Assembly: GCF_025336485.1 (NCBI RefSeq)
Contig: NZ_JAODAB010000017.1
Span: forward strand, 1 to 64,000
Direction of reading: 5' to 3'
Source: Pseudomonas citri
GTDB lineage: Bacteria; Pseudomonadota; Gammaproteobacteria; Pseudomonadales; Pseudomonadaceae
DNA length: 64,000 nucleotides
A model generated the notes under the pieces. The model worked only from the letters and a program-made list of their open reading frames with translations. It was not told where the DNA came from and searched no databases. Shown here piece after piece: positions 25,534-33,019 of this stretch; the stretch's first letter is position 1, and each line of letters opens with the position of its first letter. The position numbers were made by a program, and so were the translations under genes.

Positions 25534-25755
25534 ATGAGCAAAGCCGACGTTGAACACAGCACGGGGATGATGAGTACAAGCGCGAGCTTGAACATGGATC
25601 TGTTGAAACAACTGGAGGCCCTGAACCAGGCCGAACACACTTCCTCCGAATGCTGGAGCAGTGGAGCATCGCTGGTTAGAGAGGCGTCTTTGTGGATCCT
25701 CTTCGGTGCTGCCTTGTGGGTCGGTACCTTGCTGGCTGTAGGAGCAAACGCATGA
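25534..25755 (+). CDS. Small single-span membrane protein coupled to an NCS1 permease
   Basis: A 73-aa protein not matched to any family I know. The N-terminal 45 residues are hydrophilic and helical (MDLLKQLEALNQAEHTSS), followed by one hydrophobic helix (LWILFGAALWVGTLLAVGA) near the C-terminus, so an N-in single-pass protein is likely. Its TGA overlaps the ATG of the permease (ATGA at 25752-25755), which indicates translational coupling and possible 1:1 production. The layout recalls small accessory subunits of other transporters such as YhdT for PanF, but that is an analogy only. Confidence 0.75.
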   Translation: MSKADVEHSTGMMSTSASLNMDLLKQLEALNQAEHTSSECWSSGASLVREASLWILFGAALWVGTLLAVGANA

Positions 25756-27242
25756 ACAGTTCAAACAACGTCGAACAAGAAGCCCTGGCGGGTCGATTGC
25801 CCGTTCTGGCCGGCAGTCGGGTCTATAAGACTTACGGATCCTTCCTGTGGACATGCTGCGCATTCAGCGCGGCGACCTGGGCCTTCCTGATCGGCAGTTA
25901 CCTGCCGTTCGTAGGCGATTGGCGACTGGGGGTGATGGGCTACACCATCGGTCTGATCATCGGCATGGCGTTGGTGTCGCTGGCCTCCGGCGTCCCGAGT
26001 TTCAAATACGGCACCGACCCCATCGACACCGCCAAACCTTCGTTCGGCTACCGCGGCATCGTCATTCCGCTGTTCGGGCTGCTGGCCACGTTGATCGGTT
26101 GGTCCTACGTGGTGGAAGCGCTTACTGCCAGAGGTGCCGCGAACGTAGCGGCCACCATCACCGGCAGCCAGGTAACAGGGGATTCCCATGAGCACCTGGT
26201 GATTGGCGTCGCGCTGGCGGCGCTACTCCTGGTCTGGATAATCGCGAGCAAGGGTCCGAAGCTGTTCGAACGCCTCAACGGTTTTATCGGGCCTTTGCAC
26301 ATGCTGATCACCTTGGTGATGTTCGGCATCCTCGTGCATAGATTCGGTCTGGAAAACCTGTGGCACAACCAGCTACCAGCCGACCAGATGCTCTCCCACG
26401 ATCCCGTCCAGGGGCTGGCGCTGGCCGTTGAGTTTGGCGTCTCCAACGCCATGACCTGGTGGCCAGTCATGGGCGGCCTTACTCGTCTGGTCAAACATAA
26501 GAATCATGTCATGGGGCCGTCCATTATCGGCGTAGGCATTCTCGGTGCCGCGTTTGTTTCCACTGTCGCCGCCCTCGCCGCCATCAGCGCCGGCACCTAT
26601 GATCCGACAATCTGGATGATCGCCGTGGGTGGGCCGATATTCGGCTCGATCATAATGACCATCGTGCTGACTGCGAATATCGCCACCATGGTAGTGATGA
26701 TCTATCTGGCGGGAGTCTCGATCCAGCAAGTGAAGTTCTTCGCACGCTTGAGGTGGGAGTTGCTTCTCGCCTTATTGCTGTTGCCAGGCCTGTACTTCGC
26801 GTTCGAAACCGAATGGTTGTTATCCAACGTGATGAGCTGGTTGTCCTATAACGGCGTGATGTTCGTGGGCATCTCGGGCATTACCCTGGTGGACTATTTC
26901 ATATTGAGACGTGAACAGCTCGACGCACCCAGTCTGTTTGCCACTCACAACAGTCATTACGCCTATTGGGGCGGGGTCAACTGGACGGCCGTGGTTATCA
27001 GCATCGGTGCAGTAGCGGGATACCTCGCCATGTATAACCCCGTAACCGTGGCGATGAGTGAATCTTTCCGATACTTCGGCGCCTCCATACCGGTGATTGC
27101 CATTTCCGGACTGGCGTATTATCTGGCGGCCCGTATGATCCTGGTTCCTCTTGACAAAGGTCATTACGCACGCACTCTTGTCTTGAGCCAACCGACACTG
27201 GATTCCCAGCCAAAGCCTGGAGCCTTGAGAGTCAGCCTCTGA
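25752..27242 (+). CDS. NCS1-family (cytosine/purine/allantoin-type) permease
   Basis: Inner-membrane cation symporter of 496 aa with about 12 membrane segments. NCS1 features include the N-terminal YGSFLWTCCAFSAATWAFLIGSYLP, GYRGIVIPLFGLLATLIGWSYVVEAL (TM3 region), FGVSNAMTWWPVMGGLTR (TM6) and GITLVDYFILRR near TM10, where the LVDYF motif is typical. Substrates in the family are nucleobases, hydantoins, allantoin and related N-heterocycles; the exact one is unknown. The start at 25752 overlaps the small upstream gene. Membership of the AraC cluster suggests it imports the compound the cluster degrades. Confidence 0.87.
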   Translation: MNSSNNVEQEALAGRLPVLAGSRVYKTYGSFLWTCCAFSAATWAFLIGSYLPFVGDWRLGVMGYTIGLIIGMALVSLASGVPSFKYGTDPIDTAKPSFGYRGIVIPLFGLLATLIGWSYVVEALTARGAANVAATITGSQVTGDSHEHLVIGVALAALLLVWIIASKGPKLFERLNGFIGPLHMLITLVMFGILVHRFGLENLWHNQLPADQMLSHDPVQGLALAVEFGVSNAMTWWPVMGGLTRLVKHKNHVMGPSIIGVGILGAAFVSTVAALAAISAGTYDPTIWMIAVGGPIFGSIIMTIVLTANIATMVVMIYLAGVSIQQVKFFARLRWELLLALLLLPGLYFAFETEWLLSNVMSWLSYNGVMFVGISGITLVDYFILRREQLDAPSLFATHNSHYAYWGGVNWTAVVISIGAVAGYLAMYNPVTVAMSESFRYFGASIPVIAISGLAYYLAARMILVPLDKGHYARTLVLSQPTLDSQPKPGALRVSL

Positions 27243-27479
27243 CGGTCCAGAGACATCGGGGGGGGGGCGCGTCACGCACCCCGCCTTGGGCGGCCAGGCT
27301 CAGGCATCAAGGAGGACAGCCCCCTCCCCCTACGCCCTCGGTTCCCAGATTTCGTTCACTCTCCATTAAAAATGCCCTTTGAGAATTACAGCTTTTAACA
27401 ATTCTTTCCCGGCAAAAACCTGAGCATATTAAAGAACACGCCGATAACGTTCGAATATTCCATCCTCCAAGGATTAAAC

Positions 27480-27968
27480 ATGATTACCCTCAATGCCCAG
27501 CTCTCCGGTGTCCAGCCACTCTCCACAATCAGCGTAGAACCCAAGAAGTCGATGGATGAAGTGGCGCAGGCGCCTGCGGAAAAATCGTCTACCGGTACAC
27601 AGGTTGAGGGGGTAAAAGTATCGCTGTCCGGTGTCGGACTTCAAAAAGCCGCGAATGAACGCGCCACCAATACCAACAAAGACATTGAAGAAAGTGGGTT
27701 GCCTGACCAGGCGCAGAAGATCCTGAAAATGATTCGGGAGTTGAAGCAGAAGATCGAAGAAAAGCAGTCAGAAATGCAGGCACTCATGGCTGATCAAAGC
27801 ATGTCCCCGGAAACCAAGCAGGCGAAAGTCGGCGCGCTGCAAGCGACACTCTCGACACTCACCGCCAGCCTGGTGACAGCGAGCGCCGCCCTGGAAAAAC
27901 TGACCAAGAACGGAACCCTGTCTGCTGCCCAGGCACAACAAGCCGCCAAACTGGCCATGAAACGTTAA
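27480..27968 (+). CDS. Coiled-coil protein of unknown function, FlxA-like
   Basis: A 162-aa protein with no signal peptide or membrane helix. The N-terminal 70 residues are disordered, with VKVSLSGVGLQKA, a motif pattern seen at the start of several pseudomonad secreted or flagellar-associated proteins. Residues about 74-115 form a strong coiled coil (QKILKMIRELKQKIEEKQSEMQ), and the C-terminal part is an Ala/Leu/Thr helix. It resembles FlxA-like proteins in layout, but the assignment is weak. It lies between the permease and SDR genes without sharing the XylS-type box, and may be an unrelated insertion. Confidence 0.7.
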   Translation: MITLNAQLSGVQPLSTISVEPKKSMDEVAQAPAEKSSTGTQVEGVKVSLSGVGLQKAANERATNTNKDIEESGLPDQAQKILKMIRELKQKIEEKQSEMQALMADQSMSPETKQAKVGALQATLSTLTASLVTASAALEKLTKNGTLSAAQAQQAAKLAMKR

Positions 27969-28002
27969 ACCCGCCTCTCCGCCCGCGCCTTGACACTTCC
28001 AT

Positions 28003-28017
28003 TGCCGATATTGGCTA
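28003..28017 (+). promoter_or_regulatory. AraC/XylS-type box upstream of the SDR gene
   Basis: TGCCGATATTGGCTA fits TGCC-N6-GGNTA and matches the box at 22990-23004 at 14 of 15 positions. It lies 66 bases before the SDR start, similar to the other sites. Confidence 0.65.
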
Positions 28018-28082
28018 GGGCGCAAAAATCTCGGCCAGGTAAGGTTGCCTCAGTTCATCCATACGGTGCTGAGGAAGTGAAA

Positions 28083-28829
28083 ATGAAAAGACTTGGAGGA
28101 AAAGTGGCGCTGATTTCCGGCGCCGCGTCTGGCATCGGCGCGGCCAGTGCCATTCGATTCGCAGATGAAGGCGCCGGGATCATCATTTGTGACATCGACG
28201 AGACAAAAGCCGGATCTGTGCTGGAAACGATTCGGGCCTCAGGAGCCACAGCACTGTTCTGTCGCCTGGACGTTCGGGATGAAGGTCAGTGGGATGCAGC
28301 GTTTACAGCAGCGTTGGCGCAATTCGGTAGCGTCGATATCGTCATGAACAGCGCCGGCATAGCAGTAGCCGGCAACGTGGAAACCATGAGTTTCAATGAT
28401 TGGAACAAGGAACTGTCGGTCAACCTTCATGGGACTTTCCTTGGCATGAAACTGGCGTTCAGATATTTACGGGAAAGAGGCGGATCGATCATCAACCTGT
28501 CTTCGATCGAAGGCATCGTGGGTCATCCTGAATATGCGGCCTACTGTGCCGGAAAAGGAGCCATTCGCAACCTCACCAAATCCGCGGCACTGCATGCCGG
28601 ACGCCAAGGCTATCGAATCCGAGTCAACAGCATCCATCCTGGATACATCACCACACCAATGGTAGGCAACGACCCTGTCGAACTGGAACGATTGCGCAGA
28701 CTGCACCCTATCGGCTTTCTGGGAGAAGCAATCGACATCGCGAACATGGCTCTCTTCCTGGCTTCAGATGAGTCACGTTTTGCGACTGGCGCGGAGTTTG
28801 TCATCGATGGCGGATTTCTTGCGCAATGA
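28083..28829 (+). CDS. SDR-family oxidoreductase
   Basis: Classical short-chain dehydrogenase of 248 aa. The cofactor loop is GAASGIG (13-19), and Asp37 after beta-2 (IICDIDE) indicates NAD(H). The catalytic set is Asn114, Ser141 (NLSS), Tyr154 and Lys158 (YCAGK). NSAG at 89-92 and HPGYITTPM are also typical. A shared XylS-type box places it in the AraC-controlled cluster, where it may oxidise a hydroxy intermediate to a ketone. The ATG at 28083 begins MKRLGGKVALISG at family-normal distance from the glycine loop. Confidence 0.92.
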   Translation: MKRLGGKVALISGAASGIGAASAIRFADEGAGIIICDIDETKAGSVLETIRASGATALFCRLDVRDEGQWDAAFTAALAQFGSVDIVMNSAGIAVAGNVETMSFNDWNKELSVNLHGTFLGMKLAFRYLRERGGSIINLSSIEGIVGHPEYAAYCAGKGAIRNLTKSAALHAGRQGYRIRVNSIHPGYITTPMVGNDPVELERLRRLHPIGFLGEAIDIANMALFLASDESRFATGAEFVIDGGFLAQ

Positions 28830-29033
28830 GCGGATGGCATTCTCCTCCCAGTCAGAGCTTCCTTCGTATGTCCGGATAGCGCTGCTGGAAAGCTGGCAAC
28901 ACTCAGTCAGTTCCGGCGTACCTTCACCAGCGGCGCGCTGATTCAAATCCCGAAACCAATAAGTGCTCTGCGCTTTGGCAAGGTCGAAGATTCCAACGTA
29001 TGGTGAGCCCCAACCAACAGCACAACAATAGCT
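28773..29033 (-). pseudogene. Possible gene remnant, open frame without start codon
   Basis: An 87-codon minus-strand frame between stops reads protein-like (for example GWGSPYVGIFDLAKAQST and QRAAGEGTPELTECCQL), with no ATG or GTG start and no ribosome site. Its last part overlaps the SDR gene antisense. I do not recognise the family. It may be the residue of a gene removed during insertion of the downstream antitoxin genes, or chance. Confidence 0.3.
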
Positions 29034-29070
29034 TCAAAAATGAAACTACGTAACACCTGGGGATTGACCT

Positions 29071-29259
29071 ATGAAGCAAGAGTACGACTTCAGCACAGCC
29101 AAGCGTGGCCCGATTTCAAGCAGAAAAGGCAAAACCTGCATCACCATCATGCTTGATGACGACGTAATCAAGTCTGTTCGTGAGCACGCCGAAAGCGCGG
29201 GTACCGGATATCAAGCCATCATCAACGATCTGCTGCGCCAGGCCCTGATATCTGAATGA
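29071..29259 (+). CDS. BrnA-family antitoxin-like protein without partner toxin
   Basis: A 62-aa protein with the BrnA layout: N-terminal KQEYDFSTAKRGPI, then a ribbon-helix-helix domain (KTCITIMLDDDVIKSVREHAESAGTGYQAIINDLLRQAL). BrnA binds DNA and neutralises the RNase BrnT, encoded just upstream in complete systems. Here the 240 bases upstream carry no BrnT frame on the plus strand, so it is an orphan, possibly a retained antidote. It is next to a Fic toxin-antitoxin pair. Confidence 0.8.
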   Translation: MKQEYDFSTAKRGPISSRKGKTCITIMLDDDVIKSVREHAESAGTGYQAIINDLLRQALISE

Positions 29260-29376
29260 CACGGCAGCTAAAAAGTGCCCCCCAAACGGTCAAACGCAGC
29301 GTAGCTGGTATAACCCACTCTAACGTGAAGGACCGTATATTCCGGCCACGAAATAGGCCATGCCTACACGATGGGC

Positions 29377-29382
29377 TATAAT
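29377..29382 (+). promoter_or_regulatory. Probable -10 element of the yhfG-fic unit
   Basis: A perfect TATAAT lies 39 bases before the antitoxin ATG. No strong -35 is seen. Confidence 0.45.
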
Positions 29383-29420
29383 CCGCAAACCCACCCAGCG
29401 CGACTTGAGGTCCAGCCCCC

Positions 29421-29591
29421 ATGGGCAATATCAGCCTTGAAACCAAAAAGGCCTACGCCGCCCGGACACGTCGGTCCAACTACGCCGCCAGCCTGCGCCT
29501 GGAAGGCTTCAAGATGACCCTGGCGGATGGCGAGTGCAAAATGCCGACGCGTGAAGAGGTCTTGAAGGCGTTTGCCAAGACCTGCCGCTGA
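29421..29591 (+). CDS. yhfG: YhfG-family antitoxin of the Fic toxin
   Basis: A 56-aa protein encoded directly before fic. Its helix YAASLRLEGF has the [S/T]xxxE[G/N] inhibitory motif (Ser24, Glu28, Gly29) by which class I antitoxins (VbhA, YhfG) insert a Glu into the Fic ATP site and block AMPylation. The N-terminal half is basic (KKAYAARTRRSN), as in YhfG. Its TGA overlaps the fic ATG by one base (TGATG at 29589-29593), the standard coupled arrangement. Confidence 0.87.
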   Translation: MGNISLETKKAYAARTRRSNYAASLRLEGFKMTLADGECKMPTREEVLKAFAKTCR

Positions 29592-30190
29592 TGCCTGACA
29601 AGTATGGAGTCGGCGAAGACGCCTATTGCTACCCCGGCTCCACGGTCCTTCGCAACAAACTCGATATCCGTGACGAACCGACCCTAAGCGAAGCCGAACA
29701 ACAACTCTCGGCCATCGCGGCAGACCACGTCGAATTCACCCCTCCTCCCTACAGCCTGGCTTATCTGCAAAACATTCATCGGATGCTGTTCTCGGACCTG
29801 TTCGAATGGGCCGGAGAACTGCGAACCGTGGGCATGTCCAAACAAGCCACGCGCTTCTGCCAACCCGAGTACATGGAGAAAGAGGCCAGCAAGGTCTTCG
29901 CCTCCATGGCGGCGGCCAACTGGTTCGAAGGGATGGACCGGGCAGAGCTGATCATTGCCGTTGCCGAAGCCTATTCCGACATCAACGTCATACACCCCTT
30001 CCGCGAAGGCAACGGTCGCGCCCAGCGCATTCTCTTTGAACACCTGATCATGAACGCGGGATTTGAGATCAGTTGGTGGGGGATTGAGAAGGACGAGTGG
30101 ATTCTTGCCAATATAGCGGCTTACAACTGCGTCATGGGGCCTATGGAGCAGGTTTTTGAGAAGTGCATTGGGCAGGCGATTCAAAGTTGA
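29591..30190 (+). CDS. fic: Fic-domain AMP transferase (toxin)
   Basis: A 199-aa class I Fic protein. The active site HPFREGNGRAQR (His135, Phe137, Glu139, Gly140, Asn141, Arg143) is intact, so it should transfer AMP from ATP to a target hydroxyl, such as DNA gyrase/topoisomerase IV in characterised relatives. The flap region is at about 85-95 (ATRFCQPEYM). No self-inhibitory Glu helix is seen inside the protein, consistent with the separate antitoxin upstream. Start overlaps the antitoxin stop. The final third is less GC-rich than core neighbours. Confidence 0.92.
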   Translation: MPDKYGVGEDAYCYPGSTVLRNKLDIRDEPTLSEAEQQLSAIAADHVEFTPPPYSLAYLQNIHRMLFSDLFEWAGELRTVGMSKQATRFCQPEYMEKEASKVFASMAAANWFEGMDRAELIIAVAEAYSDINVIHPFREGNGRAQRILFEHLIMNAGFEISWWGIEKDEWILANIAAYNCVMGPMEQVFEKCIGQAIQS

Positions 30191-30318
30191 CCGTGCGATT
30201 CCACCCCCACGAACCTTAACCACCGGTTTACTTCGAAACACAGGGCGAGATCAGCCCAACGCATGCCAACCCATACCTGATAAACTGCGTATCCCCGCAA
30301 TTTGCATCCAGACCCTCC

Positions 30319-31314
30319 ATGTCTTTACAAAAAAATCCGCCACAACCCATCTCCCGCCGCTTCAGCGTGGCGCCGATGATGGATTGGACCGACCACCACT
30401 GCCGCTTCTTCCTACGCATCCTCTCCAAGCACGCCCTGCTCTACACCGAAATGGTCACCACCGGCGCATTGCTCAACGGCGACCACGAACGTTTCCTGCG
30501 TCATCACCCGTCCGAGCACCCGCTGGCCCTGCAACTGGGCGGTAGTGTGCCGGCTGACCTGGCTGCGTGCACGCGCATGGCTCAGGAGCATGGCTATGAC
30601 GAAGTCAACCTCAACGTGGGCTGCCCCAGCGACCGGGTGCAGAACAACATGATCGGCGCCTGCCTGATGGGGCATCCAGGGCTGGTGGCCGATTGTGTGA
30701 AGGCGATGCGCGATGCGGTGTCGATTCCGGTGACAGTCAAGCATCGGATCGGGATCAATGGGCGGGACAGCTACGAGCAGTTGTGCGAGTTCGTGGGGAC
30801 GGTCCGTGACGCTGGGTGCACGAGTTTTACCGTGCATGCGCGGATTGCGATTCTGGAGGGGTTGTCGCCGAAGGAGAATCGCGACATCCCGCCGCTGCGC
30901 TATGACGTGGTCGCGCGCTTGAAGGCGGACTTCCCGGAGCTGGAGATCGTGCTCAACGGCGGGATCAAGACGCTGGAAGCGTGCCATGAACACCTGCAAA
31001 CCTTCGACGGCGTGATGCTGGGGCGCGAGGCTTATCACAACCCGTATCTGCTGGCCGAGGTGGATCAACAACTGTTCGGCAGCACCGCGCCGATCATCAG
31101 CCGGGCCGAGGCGCTGGCGCAGTTGCGACCTTACATCGCCGATCACCTGGCCGCCGGTGGCGCGATGCATCACATCACCCGCCATGTGCTGGGCCTGGGT
31201 ACCGGTTTTCCGGGGGCGCGGCGGTTCAGGCAGTTGTTGTCGGTGGACATCCACAAGACCAAGGACCCGTTGGCGTTACTGGATCAGGCTGGGGAGTTGC
31301 TGGAAGGGCGCTGA
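30319..31314 (+). CDS. dusA: tRNA-dihydrouridine(20/20a) synthase DusA
   Basis: FMN- and NADPH-dependent enzyme reducing U20/U20a in the tRNA D-loop, 331 aa. TIM-barrel motifs: SVAPMMDWTDHHCRFFLR (FMN site, DusA-specific), NLNVGCPSDRVQ with the catalytic Cys, VKHRIGI, FTVHARIAILEGLSPKENR and GGIKT. The C-terminal helical tRNA-binding domain (RPYIADHL, ITRHVLGLGTGFPGARRFRQ) is complete. It heads the conserved dusA-tal block and restarts the core genome after the accessory stretch. Confidence 0.96.
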   Translation: MSLQKNPPQPISRRFSVAPMMDWTDHHCRFFLRILSKHALLYTEMVTTGALLNGDHERFLRHHPSEHPLALQLGGSVPADLAACTRMAQEHGYDEVNLNVGCPSDRVQNNMIGACLMGHPGLVADCVKAMRDAVSIPVTVKHRIGINGRDSYEQLCEFVGTVRDAGCTSFTVHARIAILEGLSPKENRDIPPLRYDVVARLKADFPELEIVLNGGIKTLEACHEHLQTFDGVMLGREAYHNPYLLAEVDQQLFGSTAPIISRAEALAQLRPYIADHLAAGGAMHHITRHVLGLGTGFPGARRFRQLLSVDIHKTKDPLALLDQAGELLEGR

Positions 31315-31490
31315 CTGTCACTTGCTTTGAACCCGCGCGCTGTTTTGGCATCGTATCTACCGATACCGCCCGGCCTTTCAAACAGCCGTTTCCAGGTTGT
31401 TGCCACCGGGACCTTCGATCCTTCTTCACGCCCTTGAGTGGCTGCCGGCCCTCGGGTAATGTCAACAGACCCATAGGACAGAGCACACTC

Positions 31491-32417
31491 ATGACTTCCA
31501 AGCTGGAACAACTCAAGCAATTCACGACCGTAGTGGCCGATACCGGCGACTTCGACGCCATCGCCCGCATCAAACCCGTAGACGCGACCACCAACCCTTC
31601 CCTGCTGCTCAAGGCCTCGGCCCTGGCGGGTTACGCCGAGCAACTGAACGCCTGCGTGGCGGATTGCAAGGGCGATGTGGGCCTGGCCAGCGACCGTTTC
31701 GGCGTGGCCGTCGGGCAAGAGATTCTGAAGGTGATTCCGGGGCGCATTTCCACTGAAGTGGATGCCCGTCTGTCATTCGACACCGACGCCATGTTGAAAC
31801 GCGCCCATCGCTTGATCGATCTGTACGACAAGGCCGGTGTTGGCCGTGATCGCGTCCTGATCAAGATCGCTTCCACCTGGGAAGGCATCCGTGCCGCCGA
31901 GCAACTGGAGCGCGAAGGCATTCAGTGCAACCTGACCCTGCTGTTCTCCTTTGCCCAGGCCGCAGCCTGCGCCGATGCCGGGGTGTTCCTGATTTCGCCG
32001 TTCGTGGGCCGTATCTACGACTGGTACAAAAAAGCCAATGGCAACGATTACACCGGCGCGGATGATCCGGGCGTACAGTCGGTAACCCGCATCTACAACT
32101 ATTACAAAGCCAATGACTACAAGACCGTGGTCATGGGCGCGAGCTTCCGCAATCTCAACCAGATCGAGCAATTGGCCGGTTGCGATCGCTTGACCGTCAG
32201 CCCGGAATTGCTGGAGAAGCTGGCGGCCGACGAAGGCAAGCTGGTGCGCAAACTCACACCGGGGCAAACCGGGGAAGCGCGCCTGAGCCTCAATGAAGCA
32301 CAGTTCCGCTGGTTGTCCAACGAAGACGCCATGGCCACCGAGAAACTGGCGGAAGGTATTCGTCAATTCGCTCGGGACCAGGAAAAACTGGAGGCGTTGC
32401 TGCAAGCCAAGCTTTGA
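31491..32417 (+). CDS. tal: Transaldolase
   Basis: Pentose-phosphate enzyme moving a dihydroxyacetone unit from sedoheptulose-7-phosphate to glyceraldehyde-3-phosphate. It is a 308-aa TalB-type protein. The Schiff-base Lys125 lies in RVLIKIASTWEGI, and VDATTNPSLLLKA and NLTLLFSFAQAAACADA are classical signatures. The ATG at 31491 matches family length. A rho-independent terminator follows. Confidence 0.97.
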   Translation: MTSKLEQLKQFTTVVADTGDFDAIARIKPVDATTNPSLLLKASALAGYAEQLNACVADCKGDVGLASDRFGVAVGQEILKVIPGRISTEVDARLSFDTDAMLKRAHRLIDLYDKAGVGRDRVLIKIASTWEGIRAAEQLEREGIQCNLTLLFSFAQAAACADAGVFLISPFVGRIYDWYKKANGNDYTGADDPGVQSVTRIYNYYKANDYKTVVMGASFRNLNQIEQLAGCDRLTVSPELLEKLAADEGKLVRKLTPGQTGEARLSLNEAQFRWLSNEDAMATEKLAEGIRQFARDQEKLEALLQAKL

Positions 32418-32438
32418 GCTGATTCAGCGGTATACGAG

Positions 32439-32470
32439 AAGGGCGAACCTTGATGGGGTCGCCCTTTTTT
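32439..32470 (+). terminator. Terminator of tal
   Basis: AAGGGCGA (32439-32446) pairs with TCGCCCTT (32459-32466), followed by a T6 run. Confidence 0.92.
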
Positions 32471-32536
32471 ATGCACGGGGAAACAGGGGGATTTTGCCTG
32501 CTCGAGATAGCCTCAAGGGCTATGCAAGCTCAGGAC

Positions 32537-33019
32537 TCAAGGCCGCTCCAGCGCATTCACCAGGTCATGGAAAGCTTCACGATTCGACTCATTGAGCCCC
32601 ATGAGGATCTTGTGGGCTTCGAGCACTTTGATCCGTACTTCTTCTTCCGACTGATCCTGATCAGGCAAGTCGTCCAGGCATTCGGGGCAAGGCACGGGAT
32701 CGCCCACAATGTTGAACACCTGGTCGAAGCCCATCGATTGCAGAAGACGGGTGATGTCGCTGTGGGTGGTGACGACGGTCGGCAACAGGCCGACCTTTTG
32801 CCGCGACAGGATCGACAGTTTGGCCAGCAGGCCCAGGGTGGTGCTGTCGATGCTGCGGGTTTCGGTCAGGTCGATCACGATGGCACTGAAGTTCAGTGCG
32901 GTGAAGATCCGCTCAATAGTCGCATCCAACGCCGAACACAGGGTCAGGCGAACTTCACCGATAAACTTCAGGACAAATGTGCCGTCCTGCTCGGCGAACT
33001 GGATTCTACCGGTACTCAT
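32537..33019 (-). CDS. rssC: STAS-domain anti-sigma factor antagonist (RssC)
   Basis: A 160-aa partner-switching protein. Residues 1-100 form a STAS domain with the regulatory serine region SIDSTTLGLLAKL (Ser59 as likely phosphosite). A C-terminal extension contains PCPECLDDL, a CxxC pair, and an acidic helix. It follows the RR/phosphatase gene with a TGATG overlap at 33017-33021, so the ATG at 33019 is chosen. The order matches P. aeruginosa PA2797-PA2798, where these proteins influence biofilm or general stress signalling together with an RssA-type kinase. Confidence 0.88.
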   Translation of the reverse strand: MSTGRIQFAEQDGTFVLKFIGEVRLTLCSALDATIERIFTALNFSAIVIDLTETRSIDSTTLGLLAKLSILSRQKVGLLPTVVTTHSDITRLLQSMGFDQVFNIVGDPVPCPECLDDLPDQDQSEEEVRIKVLEAHKILMGLNESNREAFHDLVNALERP

